From contig NZ_QGTQ01000026.1 of assembly GCF_003182255.1 (NCBI RefSeq), positions 42,876 to 85,859 of the forward strand: a stretch of 42,984 nucleotides of DNA. Reading direction: 5' to 3'. Shown here piece by piece: positions 15,553 through 23,833 of this stretch. The position numbers and the translations under genes are program-made. Positions within the stretch are counted from its first letter, which is position 1, and every line of letters starts with the position of its first letter. A model generated the notes under the pieces. The model was not told where the DNA came from. It did not search any database and saw only the letters and a list, made by a program, of their open reading frames with translations. Source of the DNA: Paenibacillus cellulosilyticus. Lineage in GTDB: Bacteria > Bacillota > Bacilli > Paenibacillales > Paenibacillaceae.

Positions 15553-16394
15553 CGGAGCTGGACGCTGCGCCGCTGCTTGTTTTTATCGGGACGACCCCGA
15601 ATATCGGCACAACTGTAGCTGCGTTTGCTGCCGCTTGTCGGATTGCACAATGCAGCGACGCGAAGGTCGGATACCTGTGCCTGAATTTGAAGAGTGCGAA
15701 GCTGCAGCGTTATATCGGGGTGGATCAACCGGAGGTTGGGATGGATCATATTCGTCCGGAGCTGCGTGATCGCTCCTTGCAACCAAACCAACTGCTTCGA
15801 TGCACGTATCCCGTTCGGGGGATCGTGGGGCTTCATGTGTTGTTCGGCAATATGGAGCGGGATCAGGCGGAGTTCTACACAGCGGATCAAATGGAATATT
15901 TGCTCGATACGGCTCGTCGAACGTTTGATGTTGTGATCGCCGACGTTGGCGCCTACTGGGATAACGCTGCGACGGTCTGCGCTGTACGTGAAGCATCGAC
16001 TCGGGTGCTTGTTACGACGAATGCATTGTCGCATTTTCAAGAAGATCTGAATCGCTGGATTGGCCAAATATCGCCGTTGTTCGGTGTGCCATCCGCCAAT
16101 TATGAGCTGCTAGTTATTCATTCACCTTGGACAATGGGGGGATTTCGTGTGAAGGATGTACGCAAAGAAACAGGGCTGCCGCTGGCGGGAGAGCTGCAGT
16201 TGACGAAGCCGCTGCTCATGCAGCTGGACAGTGGACAATATGATCAATGGCTTGCTGGCGACGAAGGGCAGGCTGTCATGGAGCAGCCGACACAGAAATG
16301 GATGCAGCAGTATGACATTCAACGGGTGCGATCGGTGCATCGTCAACCGTGGTATCGCAAGCTGCTCGCTCATCGGAATGGGGTAGGTTCATGA
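15549..16394 (+). CDS. CpaE/TadZ-like ATPase homologue with degenerate P-loop
   Basis: A 281-residue MinD/ParA-fold protein, as in CpaE/TadZ, which localises Tad machines. The expected deviant Walker A (KGGxGKT) is replaced by GTTPNIGTT at residues 14-22, lacking both lysines. The hhhhDVG segment VVIADVGAYWDN (about 128-139) is the Walker B-like part. ATP use is therefore doubtful; a structural or scaffold role is possible. The GTG start at 15549 follows GGGGGAGGTG and overlaps the upstream stop. The next start also overlaps this stop (ATGA). Confidence 0.75.
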   Translation: MTELDAAPLLVFIGTTPNIGTTVAAFAAACRIAQCSDAKVGYLCLNLKSAKLQRYIGVDQPEVGMDHIRPELRDRSLQPNQLLRCTYPVRGIVGLHVLFGNMERDQAEFYTADQMEYLLDTARRTFDVVIADVGAYWDNAATVCAVREASTRVLVTTNALSHFQEDLNRWIGQISPLFGVPSANYELLVIHSPWTMGGFRVKDVRKETGLPLAGELQLTKPLLMQLDSGQYDQWLAGDEGQAVMEQPTQKWMQQYDIQRVRSVHRQPWYRKLLAHRNGVGS

Positions 16395-17845
16395 GTGGGG
16401 GCGGTCAGGGGAACCAAGCTGGACAGGAGCGTTTCTCCCCTGCTGGATTCTCCTCCAGATTACGGTCGGAGGCTTCACCGGTTGAGCGTTTAGCTGTCAG
16501 AAGAGGTCGGAGTGACGAGGAGGGAAGCGGCTTCGCCAGAATTGCCGACGAAGTACGCGCCTACCTGTCCGCTCCGCGCGGCATGACGGAGGAGGAGCGA
16601 CACCAATACAGCGAACGGCTGAATCGGGCTGTGCTGGGCTTCGCCAAGGATCGAGAGCATGTGCTGGCGCTTATTAATGATTGGCTCATCCGGCATCGGG
16701 TTCATGATTTGCAGGATTACAACCATCCGTACGAGTCGCTGGCAGAAGCTTTGTTCGCAGAGGTTATTGGCTTGAATGTATTGGAGTTGGTTCTCGCGGA
16801 ACGGACAGGGCTGGAGGAGATCCAAGTGGTCGGCACGCGCATCTATGAGGTTCGCGGCGGTATGCCGGTGCAGTCTCGTTATTCTTTCAATTCCGTTCGT
16901 GACGTGGAGCGAATTCAACAGAACCTTGTGCTTTACAACAACGATCGGATCAATCCGCGCAAGCGATGGGCGGAAGTGATGCTAAGAGACGGATCACGCG
17001 TAACGATGACGGGGTTTGGCTTCACAGCCTCACCTACGCTGACGATCCGCTTCTATACGGTGCAGCTGTTCCGGCTGCGGGCACTTTGTGAGCCCTCCTA
17101 CGGAACGATGAATGAGACGGTCTGTCAGCTGCTGCTACACATCCTTCAGGCGAAGTTCAACCTTGTCATCATTGGGCCGACCAACTCAGGGAAAACCCAC
17201 TTGATGAAGTCGCTTATAGCCGAGCTGCCGGACGAAGAGCGGATTATAACGCTGGAGAATCGGCTGGAGATGATGATTCATCGGGATTTTCCAAACAAAA
17301 ATGCCGTGGAGTACGAGTTCGATGAAGACGATTCGGCACACCGATCAGCGCAGGCGTTCAAGCTGGCTCTGCGGCAATCGCCACAACGAATCGTTCATGC
17401 CGAGATTCGGGACCAAGACGCGAACATCTATGTCCGTGCCTGCACGCGTGGACACGAAGGAAGTATGACGACCGTCCATGCAAATACGCTGGAGGACGTG
17501 CCAGAAGCGGTCAGCGACATGTGTATGCTGGATGGCCGGGGGATGAATCCAGAGCGGCTGACGAAACGGATAGCGGAATATGTAACACAGATTGGCGTTG
17601 AGCTGCGGATCGTGAACGGAAAACGCCGCATTTGCCGAATTGGCGAGATCGGCTGGAAGGACGGAGTGGTCCTCGTGAACGATTGGGTACGGTACGATGA
17701 AGGAAGCGGGGAGTGGACGTACCCCGTGGCGCCTTCGTCAGCTGCGATGGAACGTTTCCGTCGGCACGGCGTCATTCCGTTTCCGTCTGAGATGCAGCGG
17801 GAAGTGGATATGGGGTGTGAAGCAGTCGGAGGATTACAACGATGA
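16391..17845 (+). CDS. CpaF/TadA-type secretion ATPase
   Basis: A 484-residue hexameric type II/IV secretion ATPase that powers pilus assembly at the inner face of the membrane. The Walker A is GPTNSGKT (262-269, K268). Further conserved parts are the Asp-box-like IITLENRLEM, the Walker B region QRIVHAEIRDQD, and the His-box TRGHEGSMTTVHANT. The first 75 residues are a Gly/Ser/Arg-rich tail. The ATG overlaps the upstream stop; a longer in-frame reading from 16349 is not needed. The Walker B has AEIRD where CpaF usually has GEVRG/GEVRD. Confidence 0.9.
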   Translation: MSGGGQGNQAGQERFSPAGFSSRLRSEASPVERLAVRRGRSDEEGSGFARIADEVRAYLSAPRGMTEEERHQYSERLNRAVLGFAKDREHVLALINDWLIRHRVHDLQDYNHPYESLAEALFAEVIGLNVLELVLAERTGLEEIQVVGTRIYEVRGGMPVQSRYSFNSVRDVERIQQNLVLYNNDRINPRKRWAEVMLRDGSRVTMTGFGFTASPTLTIRFYTVQLFRLRALCEPSYGTMNETVCQLLLHILQAKFNLVIIGPTNSGKTHLMKSLIAELPDEERIITLENRLEMMIHRDFPNKNAVEYEFDEDDSAHRSAQAFKLALRQSPQRIVHAEIRDQDANIYVRACTRGHEGSMTTVHANTLEDVPEAVSDMCMLDGRGMNPERLTKRIAEYVTQIGVELRIVNGKRRICRIGEIGWKDGVVLVNDWVRYDEGSGEWTYPVAPSSAAMERFRRHGVIPFPSEMQREVDMGCEAVGGLQR

Positions 17846-18783
17846 AGGATCAGTCGAGCATCATTGTGCTGCTTGTTGTGGCACTGTTTATAACGCTCTT
17901 CATAGCACTCCGCGTCGTTATTGCCGGGATGCTTGCGCATAACCATCGAGCGGGCCGTCTGCATTATAAGCAGAAGCGAGGGATATCGGGCTTGCTGGAG
18001 TCGCAGCTCATGCGGCAGGAGAAGCTGTATCGGCATCTATCCGACCTGCTGGAGTCGACGCGGGCACCTTTTCAACCGCTTGCTTTCATTACACTGTCGT
18101 TTGCACTTGCCATAATCAGCTGTATAGTAGGGCTGCTCTTGTTCCAAAGCTTGAAAGGGACGCTGCTGCCCACTGTAATCGGCGGTCTAATGCCGTACAC
18201 GATCGTTCGAATGACGCTGCTGCAGAGTCAACTGCAGACACGAATAGACTTCCTGCCATCCGTCGAGCTGTTCTATCAGAGCTATCTTGTGACGGGGGAG
18301 CGTCATGTCCGTCATGCCTTGCAGCGAACGATTGAAGAGCGGCGCCTGCCAGCTCGGATGCAGCCGGTGTTCGACCAGCTGTACCGCAACCTGTCGGTCC
18401 GGGGTGATGATGAGGCAAGTTTAAGGATTTTCGCCGGGGCGCTCGGGCATGTGTGGGGCGAATATTTTGTGAATCTGATGCGGGTTTCATTGTCGGAGGG
18501 CAGCACCATTAGCGAGAGCTTGCGTGAGCTGCTGAAGGATATGCGCCGTTCACGGCGCGCGAATGAACAGGAGCGGAACAAGCTGCTCGAGATTCGCATC
18601 GCGAACTTTACACCGATTCTATTCCTTATTTTGTTCGTTGGACTCAATGTTCACTACAGCCCGGAGAATGCCTATCACTATTATTTGGTTGATCCGAAGG
18701 GCCGCGATCTGATGTTGAATGCGATCGTGCTTATCTTCGCTTCATTCCTGATGGGGATTTGGCTGTCTCGGCGCAAAATGTAG
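17842..18783 (+). CDS. TadB-like type II/IV secretion membrane protein
   Basis: A 313-residue inner-membrane platform protein of the T2SF/TadB class. Membrane segments are at about 7-30, 78-100, 107-124, 260-276 and 290-308. A cytoplasmic T2SF region lies between, with HALQRTIEERRLP and SEGSTISESLRELLKDMRR. The start ATG overlaps the ATPase stop by 4 bp, implying translational coupling. In Tad systems TadB and TadC form the platform under the pilus. Confidence 0.82.
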   Translation: MKDQSSIIVLLVVALFITLFIALRVVIAGMLAHNHRAGRLHYKQKRGISGLLESQLMRQEKLYRHLSDLLESTRAPFQPLAFITLSFALAIISCIVGLLLFQSLKGTLLPTVIGGLMPYTIVRMTLLQSQLQTRIDFLPSVELFYQSYLVTGERHVRHALQRTIEERRLPARMQPVFDQLYRNLSVRGDDEASLRIFAGALGHVWGEYFVNLMRVSLSEGSTISESLRELLKDMRRSRRANEQERNKLLEIRIANFTPILFLILFVGLNVHYSPENAYHYYLVDPKGRDLMLNAIVLIFASFLMGIWLSRRKM

Positions 18784-18838
18784 GCGGGGTCATTCAAGTG
18801 ACCGTACCTAAACTATATAAACAGAAAGGAGCAACCCC

Positions 18839-19738
18839 ATGTCTACCTCGCTCTGGATTGGCAGATTGGTGCTTGGATTGGGTACCGTTGCGCAATTCAT
18901 ACTGTTATTCATCGCGCTGTACATGCTGCTTCAGATGCTGCCGAAGCGCAAACAGCGCTGGCTTCACCTGAGCAGCTTAAACTGGCGCACGACGACCGTA
19001 TCGGACCGCTTGCTTACGCGGCTTCGGTTGTCGAGAAGCCACCCTTCCTTCATGGAGCGTGAAGCGCTCATTAGCGGATGCGGCGTTGAAGGCGACCCGG
19101 CGTTGTATATCGTGCTAAGGCGTATCGCGCTTTCCGTTATATGCCCGGCCGCTGCAGTGATCATCATGTATTGGCGCACAAGGGCAGGGAGCTGGCCTTC
19201 GGTTTTCGTTGTCGGAGGAATCATTATTGCCTCTATCATGTTGTACTTCGATCTGCCGTGGCTTCGCTCCATTCATCGGATGCGTTCGCATCGCATTACG
19301 AAGGATGTTTTTCAAATTAGCAATCAGCTGCTTTATTTCGCTGGCTCCAATTTGCATTTGCATACGAAGCTGTCGCGCTGTGTGCCATTCGCTACGGTGG
19401 TGCAAAACGATCTTCAGCGGCTGCTGGCCGAATGGTATCACGATGCGGAGGAGGCGCTGCGCCGATTCAAGCAGCGGCTTGGGACGGATGATGGCGCAAG
19501 CTTCGTAGAGACGCTGGATTCGCTTCGGCTTCACGACAATGAAGAGTTCTACAAGCTGCTCCGCCAACGCATTCAAGATTATAAGGAGAAGCTGGAGCTG
19601 GCCAAGGAAAGCCGTAAGGAGACGACCTCGTACGTGCTGTTTACGGTCGCGGGTTTGCCGATCATGTACATGTTTGAAGTATTTCTTTATCCGTGGGTGC
19701 GTGAAGGACAGCAGCTGTTCCAATCACTTAACGGTTAA
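18839..19738 (+). CDS. TadC-like membrane protein
   Basis: A 299-residue companion of the TadB-like protein. Membrane segments lie near residues 12-36, 93-113, 121-140 and 266-285, with a long charged cytoplasmic part between. AAAGGAG at 18824-18830 precedes the ATG. A 55-bp gap separates it from the previous gene. It is more divergent from standard TadC than its neighbour is from TadB; the assignment leans on position and topology. Confidence 0.7.
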   Translation: MSTSLWIGRLVLGLGTVAQFILLFIALYMLLQMLPKRKQRWLHLSSLNWRTTTVSDRLLTRLRLSRSHPSFMEREALISGCGVEGDPALYIVLRRIALSVICPAAAVIIMYWRTRAGSWPSVFVVGGIIIASIMLYFDLPWLRSIHRMRSHRITKDVFQISNQLLYFAGSNLHLHTKLSRCVPFATVVQNDLQRLLAEWYHDAEEALRRFKQRLGTDDGASFVETLDSLRLHDNEEFYKLLRQRIQDYKEKLELAKESRKETTSYVLFTVAGLPIMYMFEVFLYPWVREGQQLFQSLNG

Positions 19739-19756
19739 CGACGGTGATCGTTTTTT
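19737..19756 (+). terminator. Possible weak attenuator after tadC-like gene
   Basis: AACGA (19737-19741) and TCGTT (19748-19752) form a 5-bp stem overlapping the stop codon and running into six T. It is weak, but it lies where expression switches from machinery genes to the small peptide genes. Confidence 0.3.
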
Positions 19757-19775
19757 ATTAAAGGAGGTGAGGCGG

Positions 19776-19925
19776 ATGCGTAACATTTTGATGGCGGTCA
19801 TGATGATTGTTGTTGTTATCGTGCTGTTCAACACGATTATTGCCGGTGACACGACGGGCACGAAGCAGCAGATCCTTTCACAAGGCTCGACAGCGAATGG
19901 GAAAATTTCAACTCTTGCGCCTTAG
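19776..19925 (+). CDS. 49-residue single-helix peptide, first of a paralogous pair
   Basis: An ATG at 19776 follows an excellent AAAGGAGGTGA. The product begins MRNILM, has one strong hydrophobic helix (about 4-23), then a short polar tail starting AGDTTGTKQQI. The next gene encodes a clear paralogue. In a Tad locus, very short helical proteins are expected to be Flp-type pilins, but the classical prepilin cleavage motif (G followed by E at +5) is missing, so I do not call it one. It could be a pilin-like subunit or an accessory peptide. Confidence 0.72.
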   Translation: MRNILMAVMMIVVVIVLFNTIIAGDTTGTKQQILSQGSTANGKISTLAP

Positions 19926-19959
19926 ATGTCGCAATGAATCTGTACAGGAGGCCAGCAGG

Positions 19960-20106
19960 TTGAGAGCCATATTAATGACCATTCTACTGCTGCTGACCGT
20001 CGTTCTTATTTATGAGCAGGTAGTGGAAGGGGAAGATGGGACGAACAAGCAGCTGCAGCAAAGCGGCGGTCATATAAGGGAAGCAATCCAGCGAATGAGC
20101 CCATAG
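19960..20106 (+). CDS. 48-residue single-helix peptide, second of a paralogous pair
   Basis: The TTG at 19960 lies 8 bp after AGGAGG (19946-19951); an ATG at 19975 is possible but has a worse position. The product starts with RAILM, a hydrophobic helix (about 4-18), then VEGEDGTNKQLQ and a polar end. It aligns with the preceding peptide: (M)RxILM, hydrophobic core, acidic G-D/E, GTxKQ. The pair probably arose by tandem duplication. Function is as uncertain as for the first copy. Confidence 0.68.
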   Translation: MRAILMTILLLLTVVLIYEQVVEGEDGTNKQLQQSGGHIREAIQRMSP

Positions 20107-20174
20107 TGAGCAAGGGCATGAAAGAGGAAAGTCAGGGTCGGGAACGATGATCAGTCGTGAAAGGAGGGGCAGGC

Positions 20175-20600
20175 ATGCGGAGCATTCTCGTCTTCGTTTT
20201 ATTTGCAGCTATGCTGTGTTGGATGATGTTCTCGCCTATCTATAAGCACATTCTTATCGTTCGTCAGGCTGCGCTTCAGCAGGAGGTTGATTACTTGCTG
20301 GAGATTGGAGCGAACGGCAGTCACGGCTATATTGATGCTGCGATGATTGCGGAATCGAAGGCGCGGCTTGCTGCGCTTGGTCTGAAGTCGGCGGATATTA
20401 TCTACACCGTGGCATCCACGGACGGCACCGTTGCGACAAGTGCATCTGCTCCTCTTTTGCGCGGTACGGGTCTGTCTCTGACGATCAGCTATCCTTACGA
20501 GGGGTTGTTTACAATCGATCAGCTCGTAGGTATTGAACCTCCGCCCTCGACCGATCGAATGAGCGCGCGAGGAATGAAAATGAGTGAATATGTACCTTAA
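20175..20600 (+). CDS. TadE-like pseudopilin or minor pilus protein
   Basis: A 141-residue protein with an N-terminal hydrophobic helix (about 3-23), then an extracellular-type domain (LQQEVDYLLEIGANGSHGYID, and a beta-rich end with LSLTISYPYEG). It starts MRSILVF, echoing the two small peptides before it. The ATG at 20175 follows AAGGAGGGG; an upstream in-frame GTG at 20157 has no site. It probably assembles with the Tad-like machine, but no specific family is recognised with certainty. Confidence 0.7.
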   Translation: MRSILVFVLFAAMLCWMMFSPIYKHILIVRQAALQQEVDYLLEIGANGSHGYIDAAMIAESKARLAALGLKSADIIYTVASTDGTVATSASAPLLRGTGLSLTISYPYEGLFTIDQLVGIEPPPSTDRMSARGMKMSEYVP

Positions 20601-20623
20601 GAAGAAACCGGGGTGTCGAGGCG

Positions 20624-21106
20624 ATGGAGAAGCTGCTGTTGTTCGCGCTTATGCTGGTCGTGTGGGTAACCGCGCATGCGCAGCAGATGGATGAGGAGAT
20701 GGCGATGAAGGCGTTGTTCCAAGGGAAGCACGCAGTGAATCGGGCCGCACATGCTGCCGCTCAGCAGATGGATGAAGAGCAGCTAGCTCGCGGTACGATA
20801 TGGATCGATTCTACGCGCGCTTCGGCGGCGGCGAAGGAGTACTTGATGTCCAATCTGTCGCTGGATAGCAATTTGAAGCCGCTTGCCGGATCGTATTTGC
20901 AGGAGCCGATCGAAATCGTTGTTTTCAAAGTCATCAACGCGGATGAGACGTTTCCTTATATCTATCGCAACTCTACCTATAACTACGAAGTTACGCTTGA
21001 ACACCCCGGCGTCATTCTTATTATTCATCTGGATTATCCAAGGGCGTTCAGCGCTCTTGAGCCGATTGATTGGTATGTGAAGGGGGCGGCGGAGCTAAGC
21101 GGTTGA
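20624..21106 (+). CDS. Secreted pilus-associated hypothetical protein
   Basis: A 160-residue protein with a short hydrophobic N-terminus (MEKLLLFALMLVVWVTAHAQ) that serves as a signal or anchor. It is followed by an Ala/Gln-rich helical stretch (about 20-60, with QQMDEE twice) and a beta-rich C-terminal domain. Two copies of AQQMDEE, about 36 residues apart, suggest helical packing. It is the last gene of the tad-like operon; no terminator is visible before the peptidase gene 60 bp later. Role unknown. Confidence 0.68.
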   Translation: MEKLLLFALMLVVWVTAHAQQMDEEMAMKALFQGKHAVNRAAHAAAQQMDEEQLARGTIWIDSTRASAAAKEYLMSNLSLDSNLKPLAGSYLQEPIEIVVFKVINADETFPYIYRNSTYNYEVTLEHPGVILIIHLDYPRAFSALEPIDWYVKGAAELSG

Positions 21107-21166
21107 CTGCATACTTGAAAACTGTTGTAATGTGGGGGATGAATGATAAATCGGAGCTGATACTTA

Positions 21167-22441
21167 ATGACTGGTACGAATGAGTTTGCTGCGGATCAGT
21201 ATGAGCTGATTCCAGCGGCTGAGATTGCGAATCGGATTGGGAATTTGCAGAAGCGTCTTGCCGATGACAAGCTGGATGCCGTTCTTATTACACATAATGT
21301 TTCGATCCTTTATTGGACCGGTACGATGCAGACGGGGTATTTGTTCGTTCCAGCTGAAGGAGAGCCAATCCTATACGTTAGACGCAGTATTGAACGTGCG
21401 AAGCAGGAGGCTTCGATTCGTACAATACCGCTAGGTTCATTCAGTCGATTCGGCGAGACGCTGCGGAAGGATTATACGTCGTTATTCGAAGGAGATACAC
21501 CGCCGCTTATTGGAGCTGATCTGGATGCGCTGCCTGCGGCGACCTATTTGAAGCTGGCTTCATTCGTAGCAGAAGCATATGGTGACAAGACATTGCCAGA
21601 TCGCGGTTTGAGCCGCTTAATAGATGCTTCTCCACTGCTGCGCCGTGCTAGGATGGTCAAGTCTGCTTGGGAGATTGAGCGAATTGAGCGGGCGGCACAG
21701 GCGCTGGAGGAATCGCTTGCAGAGTCGCTGCCTGAGTTGAAAGAAGGCGTGACCGAGCTCGAATGGATTGCCCGCGTGGAATACGGCGTTAGACGTCGCG
21801 GACATATCGGCGTGATGCGTCTTCGTGGCTATAACCAGGAGGTTCCGACAGGGATGGTTGGGTCAGGAACAGCTGCGGCGGAGCCTACATATTTTGATGG
21901 ACCCGCAGGTGGACGAGGACTGGGGCCAGCTGCACCGCAGAGCGTCAGCATGAAACGCTTCGCACGTAATGAACCGATCCTGCTAGATTTGGGCTGCTGC
22001 ATTGATGGTTATGTTATCGACCAGACGCGTACGGCTGTTATCGGCGAACTCTCGGATGAACTCAAGGAAGCATACAAGTCGGCTGAACACATTATCCGTG
22101 AGGTCGAGAAGCTCATGGTTGAAGGGGCGCGCTGCTCGGATATATACAACGCTTCATTGAAGCTCGCGGCCGATCACGGGCTCGCGGATCACTTCATGGG
22201 CTTTGGAGCTGATCAGGTTCGGTTCCTTGGTCATGGCATTGGTCTGGAGATTGACGAGTGGCCGGTGCTGGCTAATGGCTTCGATATGCCGCTCGAGCCA
22301 GGTATGGTGCTGGCGGTCGAGCCGAAGTTTACCTTCCCAGGCGTTGGTGTCGTCGGCATTGAGAACAGCTACGTCATCACAGCGGGCGGAACGCCGCCAA
22401 GAGCGTTGACGCGAACGAAGGAGCAGTTGTTTGTGCTGTAG
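21167..22441 (+). CDS. M24 family Xaa-Pro peptidase
   Basis: A 424-residue metallopeptidase that cleaves Xaa-Pro bonds in the cytoplasm. The N-terminal creatinase-like domain (about 15-165) is followed by a pita-bread catalytic domain. All five metal ligands are present: D274 and D285 (11 apart, in LDLGCCIDGYVIDQTRT), H356 (LGHGIGLE), E385 (VEPKF) and E399 (GIENSY). The ATG has GGAG 10 bp upstream. It may be read from the pilus operon or its own promoter; a strong terminator follows. Confidence 0.93.
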   Translation: MTGTNEFAADQYELIPAAEIANRIGNLQKRLADDKLDAVLITHNVSILYWTGTMQTGYLFVPAEGEPILYVRRSIERAKQEASIRTIPLGSFSRFGETLRKDYTSLFEGDTPPLIGADLDALPAATYLKLASFVAEAYGDKTLPDRGLSRLIDASPLLRRARMVKSAWEIERIERAAQALEESLAESLPELKEGVTELEWIARVEYGVRRRGHIGVMRLRGYNQEVPTGMVGSGTAAAEPTYFDGPAGGRGLGPAAPQSVSMKRFARNEPILLDLGCCIDGYVIDQTRTAVIGELSDELKEAYKSAEHIIREVEKLMVEGARCSDIYNASLKLAADHGLADHFMGFGADQVRFLGHGIGLEIDEWPVLANGFDMPLEPGMVLAVEPKFTFPGVGVVGIENSYVITAGGTPPRALTRTKEQLFVL

Positions 22442-22454
22442 GAATTAGTAATGG

Positions 22455-22495
22455 GCTGCTATCCTTCGCATTGGCGGAAGGATAGCAGCTTTTTT
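22455..22495 (+). terminator. Terminator after M24 peptidase
   Basis: GCTGCTATCCTTC (22455-22467) pairs with GAAGGATAGCAGC (22477-22489), 13 bp, followed by TTTTTT. Confidence 0.95.
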
Positions 22496-22521
22496 GGTTT
22501 TTCCTTATTTGCGGTATGATG

Positions 22522-22668
22522 CTAGTCGAGTTTGACGAGATCAGGGAATTGGCTCCCTATACCATCACGAAACTCGGCTAAAGAGGGACTGTCCAGCTTA
22601 TCGTATGAGGTACACCCGACGAACAGAAACGCGCAAGCTAAGAGGCTTAGCAGCCATTTCATTTTCAT
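22522..22668 (-). CDS. Candidate 48-residue lipoprotein
   Basis: Minus-strand ORF from ATG 22668: MKMKWLLSLLACAFLFVGC is a textbook lipoprotein signal with lipobox FVGC (Cys19). Only about 29 mature residues follow. The upstream site (GGACGTGA) is weak. It reads towards the terminator of the peptidase gene. The signal peptide is the sole argument; it could also be a decayed or fortuitous ORF. Confidence 0.5.
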   Translation of the reverse strand: MKMKWLLSLLACAFLFVGCTSYDKLDSPSLAEFRDGIGSQFPDLVKLD

Positions 22669-22848
22669 TGCGTCACGTCCTAAATGATTATTGCTATATA
22701 AGACTATTATGTATACCTCAGCTATTAAAGGATAGCAGAAATTGTTCCATTGCCTCATGGAAAGTTCAATGTAAGCCTGGATTCTTTCTCACACCCTATT
22801 ACACTCTGGCACCACTCTAGCTCCTCGCGATATTTGTCTGACTTCCGA

Positions 22849-22878
22849 TTGGACTTCCCTCTTAAATTTTAGTAGGAT
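22849..22878 (+). promoter_or_regulatory. Weak candidate promoter
   Basis: TTGGAC (22849-22854) and TAGGAT (22873-22878) are separated by 18 bp, about 50 bp upstream of the hypothetical gene at 22926. Each hexamer is only 4-5 of 6. Confidence 0.35.
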
Positions 22879-22925
22879 AGAGTCAGTAACACTTTGGAAG
22901 CTTGGAACAGGGGAGGCAGCAAATC

Positions 22926-23309
22926 ATGCTGAAACTTGGAGAGAAGGTCATTATCGTAGATGATCGCTTTGAGCAAAATTTGCCGATCGGCGAGTACGGC
23001 TACGTAATCGCGTATGATCGGAATGCCGATAATATATTTGAATATGTTGTACGTGTGCCGAAGGCGGGACGGAATTTCCTCGTGCCTGGCGACGATATTG
23101 AGCGTGAGGAAGTGCTTGTCCGTCAAGAGGTTGACCGGATCGAGCGCGAGGCGCTAATCGATTACGCGCTCCTGACGCGCAACGAAGAGCTGTTCCGCTT
23201 TATTATGAATGGCGGCGAAGCAGAAGATCAGGCGGCCGAAGAGCCGACGGAAGAGACGCAGAGTCCAGAAGATTTTGTTCGACAAATCCGCCTCAAGGCA
23301 TGGATCTAA
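22926..23309 (+). CDS. Conserved hypothetical cytoplasmic protein
   Basis: A 127-residue soluble protein. Residues 1-60 look like a small beta-barrel (LGEKVIIVDDRF, GEYGYVIAYDRN, YVVRVPKAGRNFLVPGDDIE). A charged helical region and an acidic Glu/Thr linker follow, then a short helix. GGGGAGG lies 8-10 bp upstream of the ATG. It sits before gatCAB and is separated from gatC by two hairpins with T runs, so it is probably its own unit. Function unknown. Confidence 0.8.
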   Translation: MLKLGEKVIIVDDRFEQNLPIGEYGYVIAYDRNADNIFEYVVRVPKAGRNFLVPGDDIEREEVLVRQEVDRIEREALIDYALLTRNEELFRFIMNGGEAEDQAAEEPTEETQSPEDFVRQIRLKAWI

Positions 23310-23348
23310 TCCTATTCTTCATCGAGTAGCACAAACCACGGCGTTCCT

Positions 23349-23381
23349 GCGACTGTATGCCTACAGCAGGTCGCTTTTTTT
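23349..23381 (+). terminator. Terminator after hypothetical gene
   Basis: GCGA-CTGTA (23349-23357) and TACAG...TCGC (to 23374) form a bulged stem, followed by seven T. A second hairpin with a T run lies at about 23414-23451. Confidence 0.65.
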
Positions 23382-23413
23382 GTATCCAAATTACTCCCGT
23401 CATCGTCATGCAG

Positions 23414-23451
23414 GAAAGGGCTGTGCGCTTGTGCAGCACCTTTCTTTTTTT
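23414..23451 (+). terminator. Second terminator-like hairpin upstream of gatC
   Basis: GAAAGG (23414-23419) and CCTTTC (23439-23444), with inner GCTG/CAGC, are followed by seven T. It lies directly upstream of a TATAAT element. Two successive T-run hairpins before gatC suggest either tandem termination of the upstream gene or an attenuated leader. Confidence 0.5.
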
Positions 23452-23464
23452 GTCGACCATCGGC

Positions 23465-23470
23465 TATAAT
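23465..23470 (+). promoter_or_regulatory. -10 element for gatCAB
   Basis: A perfect TATAAT lies 37 bp upstream of the gatC start. No good -35 is present at 16-18 bp (only TTCTTT), so promoter strength is unclear. Confidence 0.45.
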
Positions 23471-23506
23471 AGGGGGAATGACCGCAAGTGTGGAAGGAGA
23501 ATGACG

Positions 23507-23794
23507 ATGAGTATTACGACGAACGATGTGCAGCACGTTGCCAACCTGGCACGCCTCGCATTGACGGACGAAGAGAAAGAAACGTTCACGGGTCAGCTTA
23601 ACGCGATTTTGAAATATGCCGAGAAGCTGAACGAGCTGAATACGGATGGCGTTGAGCCTACGAGCCACGTGCTGCCGCTCGCTAACGTGATGCGCGCTGA
23701 CGAAGTGCGTCAATCGCTGTCGATCGAAGCAGTACTGCGCAATGCGCCTGATGAAGAGGATGGACAAATTAAAGTGCCGGCGGTGCTCGAGTAG
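23507..23794 (+). CDS. gatC: Asp/Glu-tRNA amidotransferase subunit C
   Basis: A 95-residue GatC, the belt subunit that holds GatA to GatB in the enzyme that converts Glu-tRNAGln (and Asp-tRNAAsn) to the amide form. Typical segments are [40 protein letters not shown] and MRADEV. ATG 23507 is chosen over 23501 because AAGGAG at 23494-23499 gives proper spacing. gatA starts 39 bp after its stop. Confidence 0.95.
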   Translation: MSITTNDVQHVANLARLALTDEEKETFTGQLNAILKYAEKLNELNTDGVEPTSHVLPLANVMRADEVRQSLSIEAVLRNAPDEEDGQIKVPAVLE

Positions 23795-23833
23795 CACGCT
23801 GACCGGTTTGATAGATGAAGGGAGGAACGACTG

